Below, piece after piece: positions 11,559 to 19,787 of a DNA stretch of 64,000 nucleotides. Within the stretch, counting starts at the first letter, position 1. Every line of letters begins with the position of its first letter. A program made the translations under genes and the position numbers. The notes beneath the pieces were generated by a model. It saw nothing but the letters and a program-made list of their open reading frames with translations, was not told the DNA's origin and did not search any database. This DNA is from VAZQ01 sp963840535 (GTDB taxonomy: Bacteria; Pseudomonadota; Alphaproteobacteria; Rhizobiales; Xanthobacteraceae), in contig CAWIZJ010000018.1 in the NCBI GenBank assembly GCA_963840535.1, forward strand, positions 1-64,000, read 5' to 3'.

Positions 11559-12527
11559 TTACTGCGGTTGCAAGCCGGCCTCCTTCACCACGCGCTCGGA
11601 AACAGCGCGGTTCTCGGTGAGGAAGCGCGCGAATTCGGCGGGCGTATCCAAGATCGGTTCGAGCGCCCGGGCGAGGAACTGCTTCTGCCGGAATGCCACC
11701 TCACCGCCGATACGGGCGACGTCCTCGCGGATCCTGTCGATGATCGGCTTGGGTGTGCCGGCAGGTGCGACCAGCCCGAAATAGACGCGCGTGAGATTGC
11801 CGCGGTAACCGAGCTCCGCGAGCGTCGGAATGTCCGGGAACAGCGAAACGCGTTGCGCGCTATCGGTCGCCAGGCCGCGCATGGAGCCGGCCTGCAGATG
11901 AGGGATGAAGTTCTGGAGCCCGAGAAATGCGATGGGTGTAGATCCCGAGAGCACGGCATTGGTGGTCTCGCCGCCGCCGCGAAACGGAATCCCGACCCAG
12001 TCGGCGCCGCGCTCACGCTTGAGCTTCTCGAGGTAGAGCATCAAGGGCGGCGACGGCGCGGTATAGCTCAGGGTCCCGGCCTTCGCCTTCGACAGCGTCA
12101 CCAGTTCGTCCACGGTGTGGACGTTGAGCGAGGCGTTGACCACCAGCGCCTGCGTGTTGAAGAACAGGTTGGTGATGGGCTCGAAGTCCTTGCTGGGATC
12201 GAACGATAGCTTCTTGAACAAGAACTGGTTGTAGGCCAGCGGCTCGCCGGACAACACACAGATGGTGTAACCGTCGGGCGGCGCCTCGGCGCAGGCGCGC
12301 GCCCCGATATTGGAGGCACCGCCTGCACGGTTCTCCACCACCAGCGGCTGCCCCCAACGCTTGTGCAACTCGTCGCCGAGCACGCGAGTGACGATATCGG
12401 CGGTTCCGCCGGGGCCAACCGCCACGATCGCGCGCACCGGGCGGGTCGGGTAATCCTGCGCCGACGACGGCACGGCGCAGACGAGAACGACCGTCGCCAG
12501 TCCGGCAGTGCGGATCAAGCCTCGCAT
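11559..12527 (-). CDS. Bug-family receptor, third gene of a tandem trio
   Basis: This 322-residue protein has a signal peptide cleaved near VPSSAQ, then DYPTRPVRAIVAVGPGGTAD and VVENRAGGASNIGARACAEA. Its ligand-pocket segment is DGYTICVLSGEPLAYNQFLF. Bug proteins close around an organic anion in the periplasm. It is one of three adjacent paralogues of equal length, transcribed in the same direction with short spacers, and is the most downstream of the three. Its neighbours share the ending pattern of an Arg-rich helix followed by a Val/Met-Lys/Arg-Asp/Glu-AGL motif. No TctA or TctB permease gene accompanies it, so partner transporters, if any, lie elsewhere. Confidence 0.9.
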   Translation of the reverse strand: MRGLIRTAGLATVVLVCAVPSSAQDYPTRPVRAIVAVGPGGTADIVTRVLGDELHKRWGQPLVVENRAGGASNIGARACAEAPPDGYTICVLSGEPLAYNQFLFKKLSFDPSKDFEPITNLFFNTQALVVNASLNVHTVDELVTLSKAKAGTLSYTAPSPPLMLYLEKLKRERGADWVGIPFRGGGETTNAVLSGSTPIAFLGLQNFIPHLQAGSMRGLATDSAQRVSLFPDIPTLAELGYRGNLTRVYFGLVAPAGTPKPIIDRIREDVARIGGEVAFRQKQFLARALEPILDTPAEFARFLTENRAVSERVVKEAGLQPQ

Positions 12528-12543
12528 GATCTCTCCCTTCGCT

Positions 12544-13512
12544 TCATTGCAGCTGCAGGCCGGCTTCCCTGACCATCTGCTCGGCCGTCACCCGGTCTTC
12601 GCCGATGAAGCGGGCAAACTCCGCGGGCGAACCGGCGACCGGGACCAGTCCACGCTCGATCAGGTTCTTGCGTCGAAAATCGGCTTCGGTGACGATGCGC
12701 GCGACTGCGGCGTGCAGCCTGGCGATGATGGGCTTGGGCGTCCCGGCCGGCGCCATCAGGCCGAAATAGGACTTGCCGGCGTGTTTCCGGCCCGATGCCT
12801 CGAGGATGGTGGGGATGTCGGGAAACAGCGGCGAGCGAGTGTCGCTGTCGACCGCGAGACCGCGCACGCTGCCAGCCTCGAGTTGCGAGCGTACGTTGGC
12901 AATGCCGTAAAGGCCGACCGGCGTCGCCCCGGTGAGCAGGGCGGCGACGGCTTCGCCGCCGCCGCGGAAGGGTACCTTCACCAGGTCCGCACCGGTCTCT
13001 CTTTTCCATCGCTCGATGAACACAACGGCCGGGATCGCGGCTGTGGAATAACTCAGCGTTCCCGGCTGTGCCTTCGACAGCGCGGCAAGCGCTGCCAATG
13101 TCGTCACATTGAGCTTGGCGCTGACCACCAGAGCCTGTGTGATGAAGAAGAGCTGCGTGATCGGCTCGAACGCAGTCACCGGATCGTATTGCAAACTCTT
13201 GAACATGAACTGGTTGAACACGAGTGGCTCGCCCGGAATTATGCAGAAGGTATAACCGTCGGGTGCCGCCTCGGCACAGGCACGCGCGCCGATATTGAAG
13301 GCGCCGCCCGGGCGGTTCTCGACGATGATGGGCTGGCCGAGGCTCCTGTGCAGTTCCTCGCCGAGTGCGCGCATGAAGATGTCGCTGGTGCCGCCGGCGC
13401 TGGTGACCGCGATGACCCGGATCGGTCGTGTAGGGTAGTCTTGCGCGTGCGACGGCGGTGCCGCGGTCACGCCGAAGACAGCCAACGCAAGGAACGCCAG
13501 CACCCGCTGCAT
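12544..13512 (-). CDS. Bug-family receptor, second gene of the trio
   Basis: Start 13512 (MQRVLAFLALAVFGVTAAPP) gives a clean signal peptide and exactly 322 residues, the same length as both neighbours; the longer upstream frame adds Arg-rich non-signal sequence. Mature sequence begins DYPTRPIRVIAVTSAGGTSD, then IMRALGEELHRSLGQPIIVE and NRPGGAFNIGARACAEAAPD. The ligand-loop region IIPGEPLVFNQFMFKSLQYD matches the trio's shared pattern. The function is inferred to be periplasmic capture of a carboxylate-like solute. It follows the first trio member after about 120 bases and precedes the third after 16 bases, so the downstream pair is probably cotranscribed. Confidence 0.9.
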   Translation of the reverse strand: MQRVLAFLALAVFGVTAAPPSHAQDYPTRPIRVIAVTSAGGTSDIFMRALGEELHRSLGQPIIVENRPGGAFNIGARACAEAAPDGYTFCIIPGEPLVFNQFMFKSLQYDPVTAFEPITQLFFITQALVVSAKLNVTTLAALAALSKAQPGTLSYSTAAIPAVVFIERWKRETGADLVKVPFRGGGEAVAALLTGATPVGLYGIANVRSQLEAGSVRGLAVDSDTRSPLFPDIPTILEASGRKHAGKSYFGLMAPAGTPKPIIARLHAAVARIVTEADFRRKNLIERGLVPVAGSPAEFARFIGEDRVTAEQMVREAGLQLQ

Positions 13513-13634
13513 GCTCGCTACCTCACTGCAGGGACTACGCTCACGCCGCAGCTCCCGGCGCCCCCGTCCCGATTGGCAAAGCCGTCCAACAACGCACGAC
13601 GCCGCAAACGTCGGCACGCGCCGACTCGCATCGT

Positions 13635-14603
13635 TCACTGCGGCTCGAGGCCTGCGTCCTTCACGACCTGCTGCGCCATTGCTCGATCGCGCTTGATTTC
13701 CTCGGCGAATTGCTCCGGCGTGTTGATCGCGGGCACCAGACTGCGGGCCGTCAGATGCCGCTCCCGGAAGGCGGGATCGGCGACGATGCCGGCGACCTCC
13801 TTGGCCAGCTTGTCGACGATCGGCTTCGGCGTGCCGGCAGGCGTGAACAGGCCGTACCAGCTGCGCGAGGGCGGGCCGTTGTAGCCGGTTTCCTCCAGTG
13901 TCGGCACCTCCGGGAAATTCGGCGAGCGGATATTATTGACCATCGCGAGCGCCGTCATGGTGCCGGCGCGGATCTGTCCTATGACGTTGCCCTCGCCAAT
14001 GAGCGCGATCGGAGTCGAGCCGCTCAGCACCGCATTGACCGCCTCACCGCCGCCCTTGAACGGGACCCGCACCCAATCGGCTCCTTTCTCCTTCCGCAGC
14101 GTCTCCATGTAGAGGGCGAGCGGCACGGCAGCGGTGAGATAGTTCAGGGTGCCCGGCTTCGCTTTCGACAGCGCGATCAACTCGTCGACGGTCTTGACGT
14201 TGAGCTTGGCATTCACCACCAGCGTCTGGATGATCTGATAGAGGTTGGTGACCGGCTGCACCCCCTTTTCCGGGTCGAACGGCATGTTCTTGAGCAGGAA
14301 CTGGTTGTAGGCCATCGGCTCCGCATTGAGGATGCAGATGGTATAGCCGTCGGGTGCCGCCTCGGTACAAACGCGAGCGCCCACATTCTGCATGCCGCCT
14401 GGCCGATTCTCCACCACGATCGGCTGACCCCAGCGCTTGTGCAGCTCGTCCCCGAGCGCACGCATGAAGATATCGCTGATGCCGCCGGCGCTGGTCGTTG
14501 TCACGGCCTTGATCGGGCGCGCTGGATAGTCCTGCGCCGCCGCCGCAATCGGCCATGCGAACAGAACGCCGGCAAGTGTGGAAATGGTGATCGAGCTATG
14601 CAC
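13635..14603 (-). CDS. Bug-family receptor, first gene of the trio
   Basis: The signal peptide runs through FAWPIAAAAQ, and mature protein starts DYPARPIKAVTTTSAGGISD. FMRALGDELHKRWGQPIVVE and NRPGGMQNVGARVCTEAAPD follow. Residues around ILNAEPMAYNQFLLKNMPFD line the likely binding pocket. The length is 322 residues, identical to the two downstream paralogues, which supports origin by tandem duplication. The helix FIRALGxELH/FMRALGDELHKRW is better conserved among the trio than in the distant Bug gene at 4833-5818. This gene is promoter-proximal; the palindromic repeats at 14650-14813 lie just upstream. Confidence 0.9.
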   Translation of the reverse strand: MHSSITISTLAGVLFAWPIAAAAQDYPARPIKAVTTTSAGGISDIFMRALGDELHKRWGQPIVVENRPGGMQNVGARVCTEAAPDGYTICILNAEPMAYNQFLLKNMPFDPEKGVQPVTNLYQIIQTLVVNAKLNVKTVDELIALSKAKPGTLNYLTAAVPLALYMETLRKEKGADWVRVPFKGGGEAVNAVLSGSTPIALIGEGNVIGQIRAGTMTALAMVNNIRSPNFPEVPTLEETGYNGPPSRSWYGLFTPAGTPKPIVDKLAKEVAGIVADPAFRERHLTARSLVPAINTPEQFAEEIKRDRAMAQQVVKDAGLEPQ

Positions 14604-14649
14604 GGGTGGTCCTCCGTTTTTCGTTCCGCAATTCCTCGTACCGCACAGC

Positions 14650-14727
14650 CTAGTGCGGTGTCTTTGACGTTCCGATCAGTCTCGCGGCGGTTCCGTCATC
14701 GGAACGTCAAAGACAAAACCGCACTAG
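14650..14727. repeat. Large imperfect palindrome A
   Basis: The two arms, 14650-14676 and 14698-14727, are near-perfect inverted copies sharing the core GTCTTTGACGTTCCGAT and ending in CTAGTGCGG. The right arm carries three extra bases in an A run. The loop is 21 bases. It lies upstream of the Bug receptor trio and is noncoding. It resembles a dispersed palindromic (REP-type) element, but copies elsewhere in the genome cannot be checked here. Confidence 0.85.
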
Positions 14728-14743
14728 CACCATAGACTTGCTA

Positions 14744-14813
14744 GTGTCCCTTTGCTTCCGACGTTCGCACTCGAGCGTGCTGCAATGTGAAGCGAACGTC
14801 GGAAGCGGGACAC
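14744..14813. repeat. Large imperfect palindrome B
   Basis: Arms 14744-14768 and 14792-14813 are inverted copies with the core GCTTCCGACGTTCGC and outer GTGTCCC. The left arm carries three extra T. The 5' flank also begins CTAGTG, as in palindrome A, and both cores contain CGACGTTC or TGACGTTC. The two elements are only 16 bases apart and appear related in design. Confidence 0.85.
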
Positions 14814-15000
14814 GCATTCTGGCCGGCGAAGCGCTCCTAATCAATCGATGCAGCTGCGATGACTGTCATCGCATCGGTGCCCCGAACGGATCGTCCCTCT
14901 CCCAAAAATTTGCCCGGTCCCCGCCCGAGTATAACATCCGGCGGACGGATCCGACCTGCTTCAGGCGCGCTTGGTCCGGCTAGCGAAGGAAGGAAACAGG

Positions 15001-15924
15001 ATGAAAGCTGTATTCATAGAGCGCCATGGCGGGCCTGAGGTCCTGAAGTATGGCGACTTGCCGGATCCAACGCCCAAGCCGGGAGAAGTGGTGGTCGATA
15101 TCGTCGCCGCCAGCGTCAACGGTGCCGATTGGAAAGTTCGCGCCGGGGATTCGCATCGGCAATCGCGGTTCCCGTATGTCCTGGGGCGGGATTTTTCCGG
15201 ACTGATCGGCGCCATCGGTGAAGGTGTCCAGGATCTTCGTGTCGGCGATGCCGTGTTCGGCGTTCTCGAGCTCGGCCAGGACGGCACCTACGCCGAGAAG
15301 ATTGCGATCAAAGCCGCCCTCGTGGCCAAGAAGCCGGAGCGAATTTCCCACACCGAGGCTGCCGCCGTGGCCCTCACCGGTCTCACCGCGCTGAGCGCGA
15401 TCGAGGCTACGTTGAAGCTGCGACCCGGGGAGACGATCTTGATCCAGGGCGGCGCCGGAGGAGTGGCGAGTTTCGCCGTCCAACTTGCCAAGCATGTCGG
15501 CGCCCGCGTGATCACGACCGCGAGCGCAGCCAATCACGATTATCTGCGCAGCCTCGGCGCCGACGAGGTCATCGACTACAACGCTCGAGACTTTACCGAA
15601 GTGGTGACCGACTGCGACGCCGTGTTCGATACGGTCGGCGGCGACGTGGCGCGCAGATCCTTCGCGGTGCTCAGGCCGGGCGGGCGCGCCGCCTTCATCG
15701 CGTCCGGGCCGCAGGCCCCGACGCCCGATCGCGCCGATGTGAAATCACTGCGGCCGGCAGTTGAACGGGACCGCAGGCAACTCGATCGCATCGTCGAGCT
15801 TGTCGTGGCGGGAGCCATCCGTCCTCCCGAAATCAGGCTCTATCGCCTGTCCGAGGCGGCAGCCGCCCACAAGGTAAGCGAATCGCGCCACTTCAGGGGC
15901 AAGCTGGTCTTGCAGGTTCGTTGA
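15001..15924 (+). CDS. NADP-dependent zinc-independent oxidoreductase (quinone reductase-like MDR)
   Basis: This 307-residue medium-chain dehydrogenase/reductase starts MKAVFIERHGGPEVLKYGDL after a GGAAGGAAACAGG ribosome site. The N-terminal GroES-like half has VNGADWKVRAGD and RDFSGLIGAIGEGV. The Rossmann half has ILIQGGAGGVASFAVQLAKH, the AxxGxxG-type nucleotide site, then FDTVGGDVARRSFAVLRPGG. The catalytic zinc Cys/His set of alcohol dehydrogenases is missing, as in quinone oxidoreductases and enoyl reductases. The reaction is NADPH-dependent reduction of a quinone or enone; the substrate is unknown. The next gene starts 24 bases downstream. Confidence 0.88.
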   Translation: MKAVFIERHGGPEVLKYGDLPDPTPKPGEVVVDIVAASVNGADWKVRAGDSHRQSRFPYVLGRDFSGLIGAIGEGVQDLRVGDAVFGVLELGQDGTYAEKIAIKAALVAKKPERISHTEAAAVALTGLTALSAIEATLKLRPGETILIQGGAGGVASFAVQLAKHVGARVITTASAANHDYLRSLGADEVIDYNARDFTEVVTDCDAVFDTVGGDVARRSFAVLRPGGRAAFIASGPQAPTPDRADVKSLRPAVERDRRQLDRIVELVVAGAIRPPEIRLYRLSEAAAAHKVSESRHFRGKLVLQVR

Positions 15925-15948
15925 GTCCGAGCGGCTGACGTCACCGGC

Positions 15949-16677
15949 ATGATCGAAGCCACAACGTCAAATCGAGCCTTGCCGATCCTCATCGGCCTCA
16001 TGGTCATATCGCTCGCCGGATTGCTCCTGTTGCCGCCGATCTCGCAGGATCAGAGCTATCATCAGTTCGCCGACCAGCGCACATTGCTCGGCGTGCCGAA
16101 CTTCTGGAACGTCGTCTCCAACCTACCCTTCATCGCGATCGGGGCTGCGGGACTGTGGCGCTTCCACGACGATCCCACGACCATCGTCTTGTTCTCGGGG
16201 GTGCTGCTGACCGGCATCGGCTCGTCCTACTATCACTGGAACCCGAGCGACGCGACCCTACTGTGGGATCGGTTGCCGATGACGCTGTGCTTCATGGCGA
16301 TTCTGACGCTGGCGATCGAGGAACGGGTTGATGCGCGCGCCGGAGCCGTACTGCTGTGGCCCCTGGTCGCGATCGGCGTGCTCAGCCTGTTGCTGTGGCG
16401 CTGGACCGACGATCTGCGGCTCTACGGGTGGGTGCAATTCTTTCCGTGTCTCGCATTGCCGCTGCTGTACCTGGTGTTTCCAGCGAGATACACCGGTACC
16501 TCGTATTGGATCTCGGCCGCGGTGCTCTATGCCCTCGCCAAGGTGGCGGAATTCACTGATCAGTTGATCTATTCCGCTGGCGCCATCCTCAGCGGGCACA
16601 CCATCAAGCATCTCGCCGCGGCCGCCGCCTGCTTGGCAATCCTGAGATATTTCCAGACCCGTCGGCCGATTGTGTAA
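15949..16677 (+). CDS. Ceramidase-like integral membrane protein (CREST superfamily)
   Basis: This 242-residue polytopic membrane protein has about seven hydrophobic segments. It carries the metal-hydrolase signature of the CREST group (alkaline ceramidase, PAQR receptor, Per1): FADQRTLLGVPNFWNVVSNL with a Ser-containing second motif, GIGSSYYHWNPSDATLLWDR with the His/Asp motif, and SGHTIKHLAAAAA with the two C-terminal histidines. These residues coordinate zinc in characterised members (family knowledge). A bacterial sphingolipid or other amide lipid could be the substrate, which is an inference. It follows the oxidoreductase closely and is probably cotranscribed with it. Confidence 0.82.
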   Translation: MIEATTSNRALPILIGLMVISLAGLLLLPPISQDQSYHQFADQRTLLGVPNFWNVVSNLPFIAIGAAGLWRFHDDPTTIVLFSGVLLTGIGSSYYHWNPSDATLLWDRLPMTLCFMAILTLAIEERVDARAGAVLLWPLVAIGVLSLLLWRWTDDLRLYGWVQFFPCLALPLLYLVFPARYTGTSYWISAAVLYALAKVAEFTDQLIYSAGAILSGHTIKHLAAAAACLAILRYFQTRRPIV

Positions 16678-16693
16678 TCGAGACCAAAATCAC

Positions 16694-16911
16694 TTAGCGC
16701 GCGGCGAGACCGCAGCCGTCTTCGGAGAAGCCGAACAGCCGCTGAACCCGATAGAAGAGCGCCGAGCGCGGCTGCGTTATTCCCACTGGTCCGAGCGTGC
16801 CGGGGGAAACGTCCAGCCGTCCGACCCGCGCGGCACATCGGCCTCGGTGAGATTCGTGGCGACGAGCTGCACGCTGCGCACGCCGCGGACGAAGCATTGC
16901 CGCATGGTCAT
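16694..16911 (-). CDS. Possible small protein translationally coupled to yqeY (frameshifted)
   Basis: The ATG at 16911 overlaps the yqeY stop codon by one base (TGATG), a typical coupling arrangement. The first frame gives 44 residues starting MTMRQCFVRGVRSVQLVATN and ends at a stop at 16777. An adjacent frame continues with ITQPRSALFYRVQRLFGFSE and ends GLAAR at 16694. Joined by one correction near 16785 they would make about 72 residues. I do not recognise a family. The coupling and the number of indels nearby are the only support, so it may be spurious. Confidence 0.3.
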
Positions 16912-17366
16912 CACCCGGCGAGCATCCCTTTCACCAATCCCGATGTCCTGCCGAGGTCCAACCTGCCGGCAAAGCCCTGCTTGAGCGCAGCCATCACCTT
17001 GCCCATGTCCTTGACCCCGGTTGCACCGGTCGCCTTGATGACCTCCGCGATCACAGCCTTCGCCTCTTCGTCCGACATCGGCTGCGGAAGATAGCCGCGG
17101 ATGATCTCGATTTCCCCGCGCTCCCGGTCGGCAAGCTCCCGCCGACCGGCCTGGTCGTAGATCTCGACCAATTCCTGGCCCTGCTTGATCATCTTCTGCA
17201 GGAGGCCGAGCAAGCCGTCGTCGGCGAGCGCCGGCTTGCCCTGCATCTGCGCCTCGATATCGGCGTTCTTGATCGCGGCATTGATCAGACGCAGCGTCGA
17301 CACCTTGCGGTCGTCGCGGGCCTTCATCGCAATCTTGAGGGCGGTGTTGATCTCGTCGCGCAGCAC
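16911..17366 (-). CDS. yqeY: GatB/YqeY domain protein
   Basis: The roughly 151-residue protein matches the YqeY family, which resembles the tRNA-binding C-terminal domain of amidotransferase subunit GatB. Visible hallmarks are STLRLINAAIKNADIEAQMQ, GQELVEIYDQAGRRELADRE and EIEIIRGYLPQPMSDEEAKA, plus a C-terminal DMGKVMAALKQGFAGRLDLG. The GTG at 17366 is preferred over an ATG at 17399 because AAAGG lies 8 bases upstream and the protein then begins MLRDEINTALK as in relatives. The gene is divergent from carA, an arrangement common in the order. The molecular role is unproven. Confidence 0.88.
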   Translation of the reverse strand: MLRDEINTALKIAMKARDDRKVSTLRLINAAIKNADIEAQMQGKPALADDGLLGLLQKMIKQGQELVEIYDQAGRRELADRERGEIEIIRGYLPQPMSDEEAKAVIAEVIKATGATGVKDMGKVMAALKQGFAGRLDLGRTSGLVKGMLAG

Positions 17367-17443
17367 GGCTATGGCCTTTTCGCAAATCGGCGCCCGCATC
17401 GAGCCGAACCGGCTGGCGGTGCGACCGCAGATCTAGGCCTTCG

Positions 17444-18649
17444 ATGACCGAGAAACAACCCGCTGGCACGCAACCTCGCGCGAGCTGGACCGAGCCGAAG
17501 GCCACTGCGCTGCTCGTGCTCGCCGACGGCACCGTGCTCGAAGGCTCGGGTCTGGGCGCGATCGGGCACGCAGTGGGCGAGGTGTGCTTCAACACCGCGA
17601 TGACCGGCTACCAGGAAATCCTCACCGATCCCTCCTATGCCGGGCAGATCATCACCTTCACCTTCCCGCATATCGGCAATGTCGGCACCAACGAGGACGA
17701 TATCGAGACCGTCAACATGGCGGCGACGCCGGGGGCACGCGGCGTGATCCTGCACAGCGCCATTACCAGGCCATCGAGCTACCGTGCCACCCGCCATCTC
17801 GACCAATGGCTCAAGGCCCGCGGCATCATCGGGCTCTGCGGCATCGACACCCGCGCCCTCACCGGCTTCATCCGCGTCCACGGCATGCCCAATGCAGTGA
17901 TCGCACACGAGCCGTCCGGCCGGTTCGATCTCGACGCGCTCCGTAAGGAAGCGCGTGAATGGCCCGGTCTGGTCGGAATGGACCTGGTGCCCATGGTGAC
18001 GTCGGGCCAACGCTTCACCTGGGACGAGACCGGCTGGGAATGGGGTAAGGGCTACGGGCGCCAGGACAAGCCGGAATTCCACGTGGTCGCCATCGACTAC
18101 GGCATCAAGCGAAATATTCTGCGCCAGCTTGCCGGCAAGGGCTGCAGGGTAACGGTGGTGCCGGCACAGACTTCGGCCGCGGACATTGTCGCGCTCGAGC
18201 CCGATGGCGTCTTCCTGTCGAACGGACCGGGAGACCCGGCGGCAACCGGCGAATATGCCGTACCTGTGATCCGCCACATCATCGACAAGGGCATCCCGAC
18301 TTTCGGAATCTGTCTCGGTCATCAGATGCTCGGCATCGCGGTCGGCGCCGAGACCATGAAGATGCACCAAGGGCATCATGGCGCCAATCATCCGGTGAAG
18401 GATCTGGCGACCGGGAAGGTCGAGATCACCTCGATGAACCACGGCTTCGCCGTCGACCGCGCCACATTACCGGCGAACGCCACCGAAACCCACGTGTCGC
18501 TGTTCGACGGCTCGAATTGCGGACTCGAGCTCAAGGACAAGCCGGTATTCTCGGTGCAGTACCACCCGGAGGCATCTCCCGGCCCGCGCGACAGCCACTA
18601 TCTGTTCCAGCGGTTCGTGGACTTGATGCGCAAATGCAAATCGAAATGA
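17444..18649 (+). CDS. carA: Carbamoyl-phosphate synthase small (glutaminase) subunit
   Basis: CarA releases ammonia from glutamine and passes it to CarB for carbamoyl phosphate synthesis, the entry to arginine and pyrimidines. The 401-residue protein has the N-terminal domain (LADGTVLEGSGLGAIGHAVG, FNTAMTGYQEILTDPSYAGQ) and a class I glutaminase domain. Catalytic Cys290 sits in TFGICLGHQMLGIAVG, and the His/Glu pair is in FSVQYHPEASPGP. Tyr-Gly-Ile-Lys in VAIDYGIKRNILRQL marks the domain start. The start region MTEKQPAGTQPRASWTEPKA is poorly conserved but the only reasonable one. carB lies about 4.9 kb downstream on the same strand. Confidence 0.97.
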   Translation: MTEKQPAGTQPRASWTEPKATALLVLADGTVLEGSGLGAIGHAVGEVCFNTAMTGYQEILTDPSYAGQIITFTFPHIGNVGTNEDDIETVNMAATPGARGVILHSAITRPSSYRATRHLDQWLKARGIIGLCGIDTRALTGFIRVHGMPNAVIAHEPSGRFDLDALRKEAREWPGLVGMDLVPMVTSGQRFTWDETGWEWGKGYGRQDKPEFHVVAIDYGIKRNILRQLAGKGCRVTVVPAQTSAADIVALEPDGVFLSNGPGDPAATGEYAVPVIRHIIDKGIPTFGICLGHQMLGIAVGAETMKMHQGHHGANHPVKDLATGKVEITSMNHGFAVDRATLPANATETHVSLFDGSNCGLELKDKPVFSVQYHPEASPGPRDSHYLFQRFVDLMRKCKSK

Positions 18650-18696
18650 TGCCATATGCTGCAACATCACGCAGCTCGATCAGACAGGCAAGCCTC

Positions 18697-19197
18697 ATGG
18701 ACGCGCGCAACGAACAAGCAACGAAACGGTACGGCCTGGTGCCGCCTGAAGTCGCCGCCGGCATGAGCGGCCTCGAGCTGCTGCAGGGAATGATCGCCGG
18801 CCGCTTTCCCGGGCCTCCGATCATGCAGCTCATCGGCTTCGGTCTGGTCGAGGTTGAGAACGGTCGCGCGGTGTTCGAAGGCACGCCATCGATCGCGCAC
18901 TACAATCCGCTCGGGACCGTGCACGGCGGCTACGCGGCGACGCTGCTGGACTCCTGCATGGGCTGCTCCATCCACACTACGCTGCCGAAGGGAACCGGCT
19001 ACACCACGCTGGAATTCAAGGTCAGCCTGGTCCGCGCCATCACCGCGGAAACCGGTCGGGTCCGCGCCGAGGGCAAGGTCGTCAGCAGCGGCCGGCGGGT
19101 GGCGACTGCCGATGGCCGTCTCACCGATGCCACCGGCCGATTGCTTGCGCACGCGACGACGAGCTGCCTGGTGTTCGATCTGCCGGCGAAACCGTAG
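18697..19197 (+). CDS. PaaI-family acyl-CoA thioesterase (hotdog fold)
   Basis: This 166-residue single-hotdog protein contains IAHYNPLGTVHGGYAATLLD, where the HGG and following residues build the thioesterase active site, and LPKGTGYTTLEFKVSLVRAI, the central helix partner strand. It should hydrolyse aryl- or acyl-CoA thioesters. The ATG at 18697 gives MDARNEQATKRYGLVPPEVA; the frame upstream overlaps the carA end and is unlikely to be translated. The gene is 47 bases after carA and is followed by a YjlB-like cupin gene 59 bases on, so the three may share a transcript. Confidence 0.88.
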   Translation: MDARNEQATKRYGLVPPEVAAGMSGLELLQGMIAGRFPGPPIMQLIGFGLVEVENGRAVFEGTPSIAHYNPLGTVHGGYAATLLDSCMGCSIHTTLPKGTGYTTLEFKVSLVRAITAETGRVRAEGKVVSSGRRVATADGRLTDATGRLLAHATTSCLVFDLPAKP

Positions 19198-19256
19198 TGC
19201 CGGCGGACCCGTTCAGGTGGAATTCACCCGATCGGCACCGGATTGCGGAAACAAGC

Positions 19257-19787
19257 ATGCCTGCGTTGACCAAGTCATCCGAGCCGCTCGCCCTGATGTT
19301 CGCCGACGACGGTTCGATCCCCAACAATTCCCGGCTGCCGCTCCTGATTTTTCGGGGCGCCATCGACCTCTCCGACACGCCCGATCCCGAGCTCGTGATC
19401 GAGAAGATCTTTGCCCGCCACGGCTGGGGAAACGCCTGGCGCAACGGCATCTATCCCTATGTGCACTATCATTCAATGATTCACGAAGCGCTCGGCATTG
19501 CGAATGGCCACGCCAAGGTGCGCTTCGGTGGCACCGCGGGTGAGGTGCACGACCTCACCGCAGGCGACGTCGCAGTGCTCCCGGCGGGGACCGGACATCA
19601 ATGCCTGTGGGCGACGCCGGATCTGTGCGTGATCGGCGCATATCCGAAGAGCGGAAAATATGATCTCTGCCGGGGCAGCGACGCCGAGCATATCGAGGCG
19701 CTCGCGAGAATTCCTCGAGTGCCGGTGCCTGACAGCGACCCCGTGCATGGGCAAGGCGGGCCACTCACCAGGCTGTGGCGACGGTAG
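19257..19787 (+). CDS. YjlB-type cupin protein
   Basis: The 176-residue protein has IYPYVHYHSMIHEALGIANG, the metal-site histidines of a cupin, followed by AKVRFGG and DLTAGDVAVLPAGTGHQCLW, the second cupin motif with His. The pattern Y-x-H-Y-H is that of the YjlB family (family knowledge). The start at 19257 gives MPALTKSSEPLALMFADDGS; an upstream GTG overlapping the thioesterase stop is possible but adds non-conserved residues. The substrate is unknown. It follows the thioesterase on the same strand. Confidence 0.82.
   Translation: MPALTKSSEPLALMFADDGSIPNNSRLPLLIFRGAIDLSDTPDPELVIEKIFARHGWGNAWRNGIYPYVHYHSMIHEALGIANGHAKVRFGGTAGEVHDLTAGDVAVLPAGTGHQCLWATPDLCVIGAYPKSGKYDLCRGSDAEHIEALARIPRVPVPDSDPVHGQGGPLTRLWRR

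Larger units (their letters stand above)
14604..15000. other. Intergenic region holding twin palindromes
   Basis: The 397 bases between the divergent Bug receptor trio and the oxidoreductase gene hold the two palindromes and no convincing gene. A short frame with CDDCHRIGAPNG looks at first like a haem or zinc motif, but has no start context or length to support it. Confidence 0.6.

Noticed and set aside
11559..14603. A mobile element carrying the Bug receptor genes
   Set aside because: No transposase, integrase or terminal repeats flank the trio; the palindromes lie on one side only.
14830..14985. Small protein with a CDDCH haem-like motif upstream of the oxidoreductase
   Set aside because: The frame is short, lies within an intergenic region with repeats and lacks other cytochrome features.
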